A stretch of DNA of 38,870 bases from a virus, in the IMG/VR virus record IMGVR_UViG_3300008996_000017, positions 1 to 38,870 of that record; one strand, 5' to 3'. The notes under the pieces are model-generated. The model did not search any database. It saw nothing but the letters and a program-made list of their open reading frames with translations, and had not been told where the DNA came from. The translations under genes and the position numbers were made by a program. Of this stretch, positions 9,901 through 16,091 are shown in pieces; positions within the stretch are counted from its first letter, which is position 1; each line of letters begins with the position of its first letter.

Positions 9901-11337
9901 TACTCAGATGGTATTTCATTTGAATACACGAAACATCAAGAAGCCAAGAAGTTTTTGGAGCATGCGAATGAGGTGTTGTCTTTGCTTGGTGCTAAGACGA
10001 ATGGTGACTTTGATTCTTTGGATTCGATTCTTCGTGCGCAGATTGCATCTGAACTTGAAGTGCATCTTGCTGTTGCCGGCATGAAGTCTGCACAACATGA
10101 CAGGCTTATTCTTGAAGGTGTACAGAAAATGATTGACGACGGTGGAAGGCTGTTACCAGATGGACGTGTTCAAATGGCTGATGGTTTGATAGTTGATGGT
10201 GTTTCTGTTGATGCTGTTGTTGAAGCTGGTAAGGGCATTAGGGCTGGATGGGATTCTATTAGTAAGAACTTCCCTGAACTTTATGGTTCACCTGAGATGG
10301 TTGAACTATTGAATAATGCAGCACGTTTTGAAGACCCTGAGTTTATTAGGAAGATGGCTTACTACATTGGGCCGTACACAAAGTTGTTCAAAGCCTTTGC
10401 TGTTCTGTCACCTGGTTTCCATGTGAGAAACGGATTGGGCAATGCAATTCAACTTGCATTGGCTGGTGTTGAAATGGACAATGCAATTCTTGGCACAAAG
10501 ATGTTTAAGCGATGGATGGACGCATCCAAACAGGGCAAGAGTTGGAACGAGTTTATTGTCACTCTTGAACCACAGATGCAGGAAATAATGAAGACTGCAA
10601 GGAATGGTTCTATTGGTTCTGGTGGTGGTATCTACACAGAAGTAATGAAAGAAGCTTCTGGCAATAGGATTATGGATTGGTGGTTGATTAGGAAGAACTA
10701 TTCCTTTGGACAGGCATCCGACAATTACAGCCGATTTGTATTGTCTTTTGACTCTGCAATGAAAGGCAATGACGTGTTCATGGCAGCAGCACGAGTGAAG
10801 CGTTTTTATTTTGACTATGAAGACCTGAGTACTGTTGACAAATTCATGAAGCAAATCATGCCGTTCTGGTTGTTCTATTCACGCAACTTGCATACGCAGA
10901 TAACGAACATGTGGTTGAACCCACGCCCATACCGTATTTATTACAACATTAAAAACAACATTGCGGATAGGGAAACTCCGAATCCACCATTTGTTGAGGA
11001 GATGGGTGGATTTAGATTGCCATTTGGCGATGGCTTGTATGCCATGCCAGATTTTGGATTTACACGTGTTAATAAAGAACTTTCAGATTTAGCCAATCCG
11101 ATAAGAATGGTACCTAGATTAAATCCTTTGTTTGTTGTTCCATTTGAACAGTTGACCGGACGTGACTCTTACAGTGGTACTAAGTTTACTGATGCTAATG
11201 ACAGGTTGTTGAATGCTTTGACAAGCATTGCACCACCTGCACAGCAATTTGACAAATTGATTACAAACGATAACCCAATGTCACAGCTCAACGCTTGGCT
11301 TGGTTATCTTGGTTCGCCAGTAAGAAAATACAACTAA
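3934..11337 (+). CDS. Giant internal virion / DNA-ejection protein (2467 aa)
   Basis: This single frame takes up about 19 percent of the genome. It starts with GTG at 3934, overlapping the previous gene by 11 bases; no better start is visible downstream. Near the N-terminus is a Gly/aromatic amphipathic segment (GLTGDLLFDPVNWATFGG), and at about nt 5383-5410 a YNDGYFPHM motif. The middle 1,500 residues are long charged helices (many E/D/K/R, MDD, LEEQ patterns). The last 300 residues are more hydrophobic, with AFAVLSPGFHVRNGLGNAI (about nt 10390-10450) and FMKQIMPFWLFYSRNLH (about nt 10840-10910), which could be membrane-active. Large C-terminal proteins of this kind form the ejection conduit in podoviruses. 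No transglycosylase or polymerase motif was recognised. Confidence 0.65.
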   Translation: MVSKNQDSNEVLNALKQITASKAPKRQSVLPDIGRPIVRESSLTENLLKQLDSNPYRKPGTFFPKTLESSDNSKLENALTNAKNASSILGTLGNIMNVADIPKRAVISSLRETIDALDGNEETKASFSDWKEQVGDREYGFGKAFPMKGWAGRAMGLTGDLLFDPVNWATFGGSIPFKAVIKMSAREFIELSAKELAEGSTRKFIVKKTLENGDVLVKARSVLGKNVIGRDGRAALGRFTKKRLTFLRDAGEDGYKHLTDDMITRISGEVYADGKRVFFRNPNLPAGFAESIGVRGPGIYYFGSRFKVPGTTGIGRLGEDVLTELRLYVSTTKAGKAIRTATTGQGVGRIMRMGVKGVDKKTGEDIILNALVRARVNLADGSLLSPAEINQAMAVIEMHDFARIRRVVHVESESNNMSPLADELAAVENGYRYLDQVPTAEIQARAASGDTGSVVALKVRQYMDYLWSRANARSKAVGGTEIPYNDGYFPHMETAQAKQDRLLKGNDAFDAMLYGDDAMDPLARNQIPKSDRRTVFNERQLEEGDKWFGVTLRQADLTADRLNEIARASGRVNFDMFETNTTKVLAEYLQQFSDQMSWYDALEYGAKEFPDLLSFGEMLMKISPTYSNEIMKKRPNQMFRALETAIRKHSLFLDNSLTSVRNELISKHGSFEAALIAMREGTMSATELDSLLKALNEQMAVAEGLDAQYKQMLADISAQFENRDGISGFSLFLEGTRSVQASQKFEELKALVKEFSGFSYVDMTPERLQQLEPLFRAYEQYTEAVGVLSRDIEFSSLVSDVFPGLNNLGEYGAAQQYDIFAKIIDELGEPSMSTTARQLSSLWGPKNPIEFRTLGVSREAIDAVSRMTIDDINSFLDEVRLMDVDQLAVLGDGVKSGTGRGNNFALWLQALIVENEKLASGGFESSFLDDAKTFLDIKVRKRMNPYDFNAVDTTKADGTFNQWKSAVKRLLVGDVEGFEDLLIQQKALSTIYKWQEMYAPFGIQIGDDVIDEIVQREARDYALIALRNGDEKRFADLTSAKFGRNGGTGPLGTHRLIERQRQIFEDMMDLHGFDVRTGTFADGKPLPVATRKLPGSQSPRVESVIKNLSEEQQRQWARVSQENKQVLDYVDSRIEFIKNARNNMQSGSELQTIWDSISERFVNSLKSIESGELFNIVDDSASGGKILFDDLITEMYEVAKQIGDAARLSQDPIAARTIEDNWNSFIDEMANQIERTRFILQNYSPESQMYKQQKFQIRMIISNKMLQEFDATKTIFFNGFNSNLDSMSDEMLRLVRMRRQASNVLNNPEDYFRTGPGRFDTSNVDESILAAPRSLDEGGRVVDTRTGELVPPTEQELDVIIANYRNSDQMPIARSAENNANRAHSLVHVDLSKMPADQMPGGVVFTPDEWDNIVLGGALETGSPKFDAFLTALRSQRGGDVSDDRLIDGFVDFVLTNFRDTDAVVKNSKVIAYRRKQIRLNWKKSEHYSWLENYRTYEQRKFAKAFAANASDEVRQLDAASNAITYVREASKEAVVDVPAFTVSRRQLLIKAFDNFIETMEKVQKTIPKKETRVAFIEEATPSIDKSFNPGAKEVADEFDDSVETIINDALGIGEGTSKSPKVSQVESRTFLGRDGEGMEVADFEALPITGLSGSDEVLLLRNRENARVVDSFLKGSNVEKSTQQLEREVRILETLINNKMDTPWTTGKSKRVLVRLRKAEIAKREGFVVTPAGSRLKGNWTYGPLPFDDFESAIEYAKRIVREEKLVLAKPKDVERLKKFLEQAAYRTKYNMTPELQTAVNIVSGPSETQIDKMLFSVNSFIDNALKKRNGKYNRSLAVTPEDVDYYMSKLREPDFDYEVAELAELDDLRNAINLKKLPETEMVSVPKDMSPVATDVPMDAAAKLQAELELLGKSSTTEVERLGKDVAEARSVADRLQAKYDLGVASNEAVDEDQVKFLQNRIEVLQKLVDDSQIEVRAGRGKQATLDYSDGISFEYTKHQEAKKFLEHANEVLSLLGAKTNGDFDSLDSILRAQIASELEVHLAVAGMKSAQHDRLILEGVQKMIDDGGRLLPDGRVQMADGLIVDGVSVDAVVEAGKGIRAGWDSISKNFPELYGSPEMVELLNNAARFEDPEFIRKMAYYIGPYTKLFKAFAVLSPGFHVRNGLGNAIQLALAGVEMDNAILGTKMFKRWMDASKQGKSWNEFIVTLEPQMQEIMKTARNGSIGSGGGIYTEVMKEASGNRIMDWWLIRKNYSFGQASDNYSRFVLSFDSAMKGNDVFMAAARVKRFYFDYEDLSTVDKFMKQIMPFWLFYSRNLHTQITNMWLNPRPYRIYYNIKNNIADRETPNPPFVEEMGGFRLPFGDGLYAMPDFGFTRVNKELSDLANPIRMVPRLNPLFVVPFEQLTGRDSYSGTKFTDANDRLLNALTSIAPPAQQFDKLITNDNPMSQLNAWLGYLGSPVRKYN

Positions 11338-11346
11338 GGAGAAACA

Positions 11347-11871
11347 ATGACAAAGAAGCGAGTTTACACAGGTAATAAGGATGGGGCAGCCAAAGGCTTG
11401 CGTCCTGGCATGAAAGTATTTATCAACGAGGTAATCAAGTTATCTAACGGTGCCCTCTGGAATAATGGTGACTGGGGCGTTCGCCCAATGCGTGGAAAAG
11501 AGTCCCTTTCTGTTCATGCAACAGGACGAGCAGTTGACCTGTCGTATCGACACATGCCACCAAGTAAGGGCATTAAGAATGGTCGCATTGAAGCATTGCG
11601 AGTTTTGAAGATTGTGGAAGCCAACGCTGAAGCGTTAGGCGTTGAAGCAATTTTTGATTACATTGTCAAGCCGCACGGACGTGCATGGATGTGCGACCGC
11701 AATGCATGGTTGAACTACAAGAAGGAAACTATTCACGGTGGGGGTTCGGGGGACTGGCTTCACTTTGAGATTTCGCCAGAAATGGCTGATGACCCGGCAA
11801 AAATGAAGGAAGCGTTTGCGAACTTGGTGATTCCTGCGGAGAGTCCGAAGAGTCCTGAAGAGCAACTCTAG
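11347..11871 (+). CDS. Endolysin, M15-type peptidase (VanY/L-Ala-D-Glu-like)
   Basis: A 174-residue protein that probably cuts the peptide part of peptidoglycan. The zinc site of the M15/VanY-like fold is visible: SVHATGRAVD with H57 and D64, and DWLHFE with H139. Length suits a single-domain phage lysin. The start is set by GGAGAAACA right before the ATG. It is the last gene of the + strand late arm, directly after the ejection proteins, and converges on the - strand arm. There is no signal peptide, so it should need a holin; two holin-like genes lie at 28906-29335. A virion-associated role is also possible given its place after internal virion genes. Confidence 0.8.
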   Translation: MTKKRVYTGNKDGAAKGLRPGMKVFINEVIKLSNGALWNNGDWGVRPMRGKESLSVHATGRAVDLSYRHMPPSKGIKNGRIEALRVLKIVEANAEALGVEAIFDYIVKPHGRAWMCDRNAWLNYKKETIHGGGSGDWLHFEISPEMADDPAKMKEAFANLVIPAESPKSPEEQL

Positions 11872-12145
11872 GTTGTTCTAAAACAACTGTCCTGATAACC
11901 ATTCCAGTTGGTATGTGAATTGGCATACCGACTGTTTTGGGGTCATCAACTTCATCTGGGAAGTATGAGTTAACAACTGTTATATAACCAGCGAGCATGT
12001 CGGGTACGAGCCATCCGACAGTAACTACTGTTGTGTCTTCTGGTGTGTACTTCTCTAGGTCTGTCCAGCCGTTTTCACCATCAAAGGCGTCACGCCAATG
12101 AATAACAATTAGTGGCCACTCTGATTTTACGTGTTTACTTGTCAT
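11729..12145 (-). CDS. Unknown small protein, last gene of the - strand arm
   Basis: 138 codons, no recognised family. The N-terminal 90 residues look like a folded domain (PLIVIHWRDAFDGE, VVTVGWLVPDMLAGY, MPIHIPTGMVIRTVV). The last 47 or so residues are Ser/Pro/Gln-rich and are antisense to the end of the endolysin gene: the two coding regions converge and overlap by 143 bases. The tail may be an accidental extension because a stop is lacking. The ATG overlaps the end of the upstream gene by 11 bases, with GAAGG as SD. Confidence 0.55.
   Translation of the reverse strand: MTSKHVKSEWPLIVIHWRDAFDGENGWTDLEKYTPEDTTVVTVGWLVPDMLAGYITVVNSYFPDEVDDPKTVGMPIHIPTGMVIRTVVLEQPRVALQDSSDSPQESPSSQTLPSFLPGHQPFLAKSQSEASPPNPHRE
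11872..11887. terminator. Weak inverted repeat between convergent arms
   Basis: GTTGTT-CTAA-AACAAC, a perfect 6-bp stem just after the endolysin stop, at the meeting point of the two arms. It is AT-rich and lacks a following T run, so termination is only a guess. Confidence 0.25.
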
Positions 12146-12407
12146 AAGGGTTTATACCTTCTTCGAATAGGTGTTCTTCTATTGTTTCAATTATTCCTGC
12201 CATGAACGATGATATCCTAATCCACGCTGTTGCGTCACCAGATAGAGCGTGTTGCCAGTATTGGCACAAATCTATTGCAGATTGATTATCTGCACCAAGC
12301 ATGATTGTTAACCCACCCGACATATTGCTGATTGTTTTATCTGCGTTCCTGTTTATTGAATCTATTTGTTCCTTGGGAACAATGTCGTAAATCCAGTCAT
12401 CCGACAT
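12135..12407 (-). CDS. Unknown small protein (90 aa)
   Basis: The frame is open upstream to 12545, but the start is placed at the ATG at 12407, which has AGAGGAAG six bases before it; the upstream extension would overlap another small gene. The protein has an amphipathic helical look (NRNADKTISNMSGGLTIMLG, SFMAGIIETIEEHLFEEG). No family recognised. It ends by overlapping the start of the next gene (ATGACAAGTAA) and its start overlaps the end of the 58-codon gene upstream, so it belongs to the same tightly packed operon as the sigma-like gene. Confidence 0.65.
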   Translation of the reverse strand: MSDDWIYDIVPKEQIDSINRNADKTISNMSGGLTIMLGADNQSAIDLCQYWQHALSGDATAWIRISSFMAGIIETIEEHLFEEGINPYDK

Positions 12408-12573
12408 TTTTCTTCCTCTTCTTATTAGCAACATGTATACACCCGAACGGCAAACCGTTTTCCTGTATTCCTTGACCCACATCAATGTGGCCGTAATACG
12501 ATGCAAGAATTTTGGCAACCTCATTAATATTGACCGCACTGTCAAATCCCACTGTTACCTGATTCGTTTTCAT
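12397..12573 (-). CDS. Unknown small protein (58 aa)
   Basis: A 58-codon frame with ATG at 12573 and GAAAGG upstream. It overlaps the end of the sigma-like gene by 32 bases and the start of the next gene by 11. The protein has regular hydrophobic spacing (VTVGFDSAVNINEVAKILA, SYYGHIDVGQGI) and a basic C-terminus (NKKRKK). It accounts for the region that would otherwise need an implausible N-terminal extension of the 90-residue gene. No family recognised. Confidence 0.6.
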   Translation of the reverse strand: MKTNQVTVGFDSAVNINEVAKILASYYGHIDVGQGIQENGLPFGCIHVANKKRKKNVG

Positions 12574-12841
12574 CTAAGTTAAACCTTTCTTGAATATATG
12601 GATGACTGCGGAGATGCAATGCTAGTCTCTCATATGCTGCATTTCGTAACCGCCAAGCGTGTGGCTTGGATACGCCCATTCTTTCTCCTAGTTTTTGTAG
12701 GGAAATCATTTCCGAGTTTAGGGCGTTGACAATAAACTGGTCTTGTTCTGACAGTTTCTCAATACAGTCTGCCACTGCTTCACGTAATGGTTGTAGTTCT
12801 TGAATTGATTCTGCGATTGGTTCTAATGCGCCCGCCATCAT
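12542..12841 (-). CDS. Sigma factor region 4-like HTH protein
   Basis: About 99 residues. The central part matches the form of sigma-70 region 4: an acidic helix ending in LSEQDQFIVNAL, then SLQKLGERMGVSKPHAWRLR, a helix-turn-helix with the usual G-V-S turn, then AAYERLALHLR. Regions 1-3 are missing, so it cannot replace a full sigma factor. It may be an adapter that redirects host RNA polymerase, or a small sigma-like activator of the late arm. Two ATG codons (12841, 12838) follow a TTG; GAGG five bases before 12841 favours the first ATG. The start lies next to an inverted repeat that covers part of the SD. Confidence 0.75.
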   Translation of the reverse strand: MMAGALEPIAESIQELQPLREAVADCIEKLSEQDQFIVNALNSEMISLQKLGERMGVSKPHAWRLRNAAYERLALHLRSHPYIQERFNLDENESGNSGI

Positions 12842-12842
12842 C

Positions 12843-12860
12843 AACGCCTCTATTGGCGTT
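12843..12860 (-). promoter_or_regulatory. Hairpin over the ribosome binding site of the sigma-like gene
   Basis: On the - strand, AACGCC-AATAGA-GGCGTT forms a perfect 6-bp stem. The SD bases GAGG of the sigma-like gene sit half in the loop and half in the stem, directly before the ATG. Folding would limit ribosome access. Confidence 0.45.
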
Positions 12861-12917
12861 TCTGGTCTCCTGCCCCCTTTAAGCGTTGCTTGAAGGGATG
12901 GAGAAAGATGTACGTCT

Positions 12918-13352
12918 CTATTCCTCAGAGTCGTATTCTGGGTTTATCATCATGTCCATCACTTCTTCTGGTAGAAGCAAGAAACCTTTTGCTGGATTGG
13001 CAGAGTTCCAAGCAAATGTTTTCATTCTACTTTTAGGAAGTGTTGCAATGTATCGCTTTAGTCTTTCAACTGAAACGGCAAGCATTGCACCATCAAGACA
13101 ATAAATATACACCCACCATTTTGCTTCTGTAACTTCAAGACCACTTGGCTTCCAACCATTACCTCTTGGGTTTTGTTCAGTTTCAACGACCATTCGACCA
13201 TTGCGGTAGCGGTCTGTCTTGACTTCAAATGAACCATCAGCAATTGATTGAAGGAAATCACGGGTGAGTTCTTCACCTTTCTTTCCAAACTTCAAGTCGT
13301 CAGAGAAGTTGTACCTGCGTTCTGCTGGGAAGTCCCAGCGTGACTCTTTCAC
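12918..13352 (-). CDS. Putative PD-(D/E)XK-type nuclease
   Basis: 144 residues. After GKKGEELTRDF comes DGSFEVKTDRYRNG with D39, E43 and K45 spaced as in the PD-(D/E)XK core, then a further acidic residue in VVETEQN (E58) and an aromatic strand (AKWWVYIY). This supports a restriction-endonuclease fold, perhaps a resolvase or end-processing nuclease acting with RusA and the Cas4-like enzyme. The start is GTG at 13352, overlapping by GTGA the stop of a 19-codon frame, which itself is coupled to rusA. Specific activity is not known; the motif is short, so confidence is moderate. Confidence 0.55.
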   Translation of the reverse strand: MKESRWDFPAERRYNFSDDLKFGKKGEELTRDFLQSIADGSFEVKTDRYRNGRMVVETEQNPRGNGWKPSGLEVTEAKWWVYIYCLDGAMLAVSVERLKRYIATLPKSRMKTFAWNSANPAKGFLLLPEEVMDMMINPEYDSEE

Positions 13353-13408
13353 GAAAACAACACAGTTGCAATTATTAGAGTGCCAATAAGAAACATTATT
13401 TTTATCAT
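13349..13408 (-). CDS. Candidate 19-residue membrane micropeptide
   Basis: The frame starts with ATG overlapping the rusA stop (ATGA) and ends with TGA overlapping the GTG of the nuclease gene (GTGA). The peptide is nearly all hydrophobic (MIKIMFLIGTLIIATVLFS), enough for one membrane helix. It could be a true membrane micropeptide or merely a coupling frame that carries ribosomes from rusA to the nuclease gene. Confidence 0.4.
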   Translation of the reverse strand: MIKIMFLIGTLIIATVLFS

Positions 13409-13758
13409 ATCTTCTCCAAATAGAGACAAACGATTTGCTTGTCGTCTGTATACGCTACACCGTTGAGTGCATCAAGTACTGACTTTGCATAGTTGTCAAT
13501 ATCTCCAGTAAGTCTGCCTTTTACAACTGGGGCATCCGGGTCTCTTTCAACTTTTTCTATAAAGAGTTCAGTGCCTTCTTTGGTGAAACGAAGTTTCATG
13601 GACAGTAACCCATCCTCGAAACATGGGCCAACATATGCGTTGGCAATTGCACGTTCGTATTCAACTGTTTCTTTTGGCGTGAACGCACGACCTCTGCGGG
13701 TCATGCGTGGTCGCCCTTTTGACCTTGGTCTGATGTTGAATACCTGTGAATATTTCAT
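13405..13758 (-). CDS. rusA: RusA-type Holliday junction resolvase
   Basis: 117 residues, the usual RusA length. Family marks: RPRSKGRPRMTRRGRAFTP near the N-terminus, then GDIDNYAKSVLDALNG with acidic residues D86, D88 and D96 and K92, then YTDDKQI. RusA dimers cut four-way junctions and so resolve branched replication intermediates, which would help make packageable DNA. The start overlaps the primase stop (ATGA), with AGGAG four bases upstream. It lies between primase and two small genes in the replication block. Confidence 0.9.
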   Translation of the reverse strand: MKYSQVFNIRPRSKGRPRMTRRGRAFTPKETVEYERAIANAYVGPCFEDGLLSMKLRFTKEGTELFIEKVERDPDAPVVKGRLTGDIDNYAKSVLDALNGVAYTDDKQIVCLYLEKI

Positions 13759-14645
13759 TGGTCTCCTGTCATGGCTTTGCCATAAGCGTCTTCAATTATC
13801 TTGGTCAAATGTACCACCGCATCTTCTCGGTCACGGAACTTACCCCATCTTTTATCTGCGTCCACAAGGATGATGTAAGCGTAGTTGATTGGTACTTCAA
13901 ACTCACGCATGAAGTGACACATACGAATGAGGGTGCTTGACCTGTCCGAGTTTGGCAGCGGGCCTTCACGCCACATGCGTTCAATGTATCCATTGGCATG
14001 TTGTAGTGCTTCTGCAACAGATGTTGAAGTTGGTAAATCTAGGACTGCACGTTGTTTTGGACGATGCATCTTTGCCAGCGGTGCCAACAAGTTGACGCTG
14101 ACACGATTGTCTATTGCTTCATCAAGGAACTGCTTGAGAGTCATTGGTTCGTCGCTGTCTTGGAACATGATGTAGCGAACTTCTGGTAGTTCGTTGAATC
14201 CATTTGGATACGGCAAGCGGACATAGTTTCCCATCCCGGATGTTTCTTCTTGCTTGGGATTTATTTCTTTGGGTGGCAACCCAATAACTTCATGAGCGCT
14301 GAGCAAGGCTCTGCGCATCATGACTCCAGGAACCCAGTCGTTAGCGAATACCCACACATGGTAGCCTTTGCGGGTTTTCTCAACGAATGAATGAACGCCC
14401 TTGACTTTGAGGGCGGTCTGTAGGTTGCGAGCTGAGTCAATGTCATCAACATCGATATCCGAACAGCCCCACTTGACTGTGTTGCCTTGAGTCAAAGGAT
14501 AGATGCCAATAAGTTCTTCACCATATAGGTGGCGGGCAAAGGTTTCGTAAGTGACACTTGAACGGATGCAAGCACCTTCCCACGCACCGTATGCATCTGA
14601 ACGTCCCAAGAACAGGGACATGAATGTTTCTACACCATCATTCAT
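13755..14645 (-). CDS. Primase-polymerase (archaeo-eukaryotic primase fold)
   Basis: About 296 residues, numbered from the ATG at 14645, chosen because GAAAGG lies upstream and overlap with the helicase is only 8 bases (the frame is open to 14684). Visible motifs of the AEP catalytic domain: SDIDVDDID with the metal-binding D63/D65, KGYHVWVF with H96, and EINPKQEETSGMGNYVRLP, the usual basic/GN-x-x-RLP motif. The remaining C-terminal part is helical. It follows a DnaB-like helicase, so it probably primes, and perhaps extends, DNA at the phage fork. No other DNA polymerase was found in the genome. Confidence 0.8.
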   Translation of the reverse strand: MNDGVETFMSLFLGRSDAYGAWEGACIRSSVTYETFARHLYGEELIGIYPLTQGNTVKWGCSDIDVDDIDSARNLQTALKVKGVHSFVEKTRKGYHVWVFANDWVPGVMMRRALLSAHEVIGLPPKEINPKQEETSGMGNYVRLPYPNGFNELPEVRYIMFQDSDEPMTLKQFLDEAIDNRVSVNLLAPLAKMHRPKQRAVLDLPTSTSVAEALQHANGYIERMWREGPLPNSDRSSTLIRMCHFMREFEVPINYAYIILVDADKRWGKFRDREDAVVHLTKIIEDAYGKAMTGDQ

Positions 14646-15663
14646 ACAGCCCTTTCTGCTGGTATTGGATTGGTAATTTGCCATCTAGGTAAGTGAGACG
14701 ACCTGTGGCCGAATCAAGTTCAAAGTCAATGTCATCAACAAGTTGACCAGCAGGTCGCTTGTTTTTGAGCAAAGAGACACTAAGGGTGTGTTCGTGAATC
14801 AATGCCTCATGCCTGAGGTATTCGATTCTGTCTTGAGTCCGTTCCGAGTGAGACCTGTCGTTTTTCTCAATGAGTTCATGCAACTCTGCAGCAATTTGAT
14901 ACTTTTTGCGACGTACACCGATAACGCTGGTGGCCTGTTGCTCACCACCGTAAGCACCTGAAGACATGGTTAGTTTTGCTCCGTCTGCACCAGCGTTTCT
15001 TGACGCTTGGTGCAAGACCAGCATTGGTATGTCATGTCTGCGACCAAAGCCTTTTAGGAATGTTGCTTTGTCCGGAACAGTTTCACCTGCTTCTAGTAGG
15101 TCAAGATAGTCGACCACAATGAGTTCTGGTGCTTGTCCCCATACATCACACACTTCGTCGTATGCCCGTTCCATATCGGAACCGTTGAGTGGTTGGTCAA
15201 AGACTGCGAGGTTAGGGAAGTACTCTTCTGCTGTTTGACGCATGAGCTTTATTGCTTGTTCATCATTGGAAGCGATTTTGGCTTCTAGTTCACGTGCGTC
15301 AATTCGATGCAGGATGCATGTGAGTTTGAGTAGGACTAATTGCTTTGGTTCATCAGGGATGAACATGACAATATGTTTGTCCATGTTTTTTTGTAATGTA
15401 TTTAGTAAGACCAATGTCTTACCGCCATGTGCGAATCCCAGCATCATGCAAATTTCGCCAGGTGCAATACCTCGTAGTTCTTCGTCAATCCGAGGGATAC
15501 CTAAGTGGACTCTATCTTGAGGTGATTGTGCCCATCTAATAAAAGAATCCGCTGCATCTGCAAGCGGACTATACATTCTGTACTCGGAATTGGGGGAGAC
15601 CAATTGATTTGGTCTCCCCACATTTTCCCAGCCAGCAGATATTTCTTCTGCCGACAGTCGCAT
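14638..15663 (-). CDS. DnaB-like replicative helicase (RecA-fold ATPase)
   Basis: 341 residues with a RecA-type core. Walker A GFAHGGKT at 76-83, Walker B LIVVDYLDLL at 181-190, and the DnaB-like LVLHQASRN at 216-223 with the sensor Gln219. The N-terminal hairpin domain of bacterial DnaB is missing, as in many phage forms. It unwinds the fork and should act with the adjacent primase. The start ATG overlaps the stop of the upstream gene (TAATG). Part of a chain of coupled genes from the Cas4-like nuclease to the nuclease/sigma-like genes. Confidence 0.85.
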   Translation of the reverse strand: MRLSAEEISAGWENVGRPNQLVSPNSEYRMYSPLADAADSFIRWAQSPQDRVHLGIPRIDEELRGIAPGEICMMLGFAHGGKTLVLLNTLQKNMDKHIVMFIPDEPKQLVLLKLTCILHRIDARELEAKIASNDEQAIKLMRQTAEEYFPNLAVFDQPLNGSDMERAYDEVCDVWGQAPELIVVDYLDLLEAGETVPDKATFLKGFGRRHDIPMLVLHQASRNAGADGAKLTMSSGAYGGEQQATSVIGVRRKKYQIAAELHELIEKNDRSHSERTQDRIEYLRHEALIHEHTLSVSLLKNKRPAGQLVDDIDFELDSATGRLTYLDGKLPIQYQQKGLYE

Positions 15664-16091
15664 TAGCGACCTCGTGGTGGCCAGTAAGCCTTCTCGGCAT
15701 CAACTGCCTTGAACGACGGACGCTTTGGATTTGCAGCCAAACCGTCACGGTTGTCGTAAACAGTTGTTACACCGTCACGCTTACATGCTTTGATGAGCCA
15801 CTCTGGCAAAGGTCCATGCTGTAGTCCCTTGACAGTCACAGTTCCACTTGAACCACTCATTGGCGTATTTACTTCATCTGCGTTGAAAGTGTCTTTTGCC
15901 ATCTGAATGATGTTGTTGTTTTGTGTCTGTGATTCTTCGCCACCATAGATTTGTTCCATGATGATTTCTGTAATTGATGAGAACAACGTGGTGAATTCGC
16001 CAAGTCGTTCGTCAACTCCAGTTGATTTATCTGTTAGGTCTGCTGCAATTTTTGCACAGACTTGGGTGATTATTGCCCTGTCCTTATCCAT
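15663..16091 (-). CDS. Conserved-looking replication-block protein, unknown
   Basis: 142 residues. The N-terminal half is helical with an Asn/Gln-rich joint; a Gly/Ser linker (PMSGSSGT) leads to a C-terminal segment rich in Trp, basic and aromatic residues (PLPEWLIKACKRDGVTTV, ENPKRP-like ANPKRPSFKAV, YWPPRGR). That tail looks like a small folded module and is of a type seen near phage helicases. Start and stop overlap both neighbours by one base, so it is co-translated with the Cas4-like nuclease and helicase. A DNA-binding or helicase-loading role is a guess. Confidence 0.6.
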   Translation of the reverse strand: MDKDRAIITQVCAKIAADLTDKSTGVDERLGEFTTLFSSITEIIMEQIYGGEESQTQNNNIIQMAKDTFNADEVNTPMSGSSGTVTVKGLQHGPLPEWLIKACKRDGVTTVYDNRDGLAANPKRPSFKAVDAEKAYWPPRGR

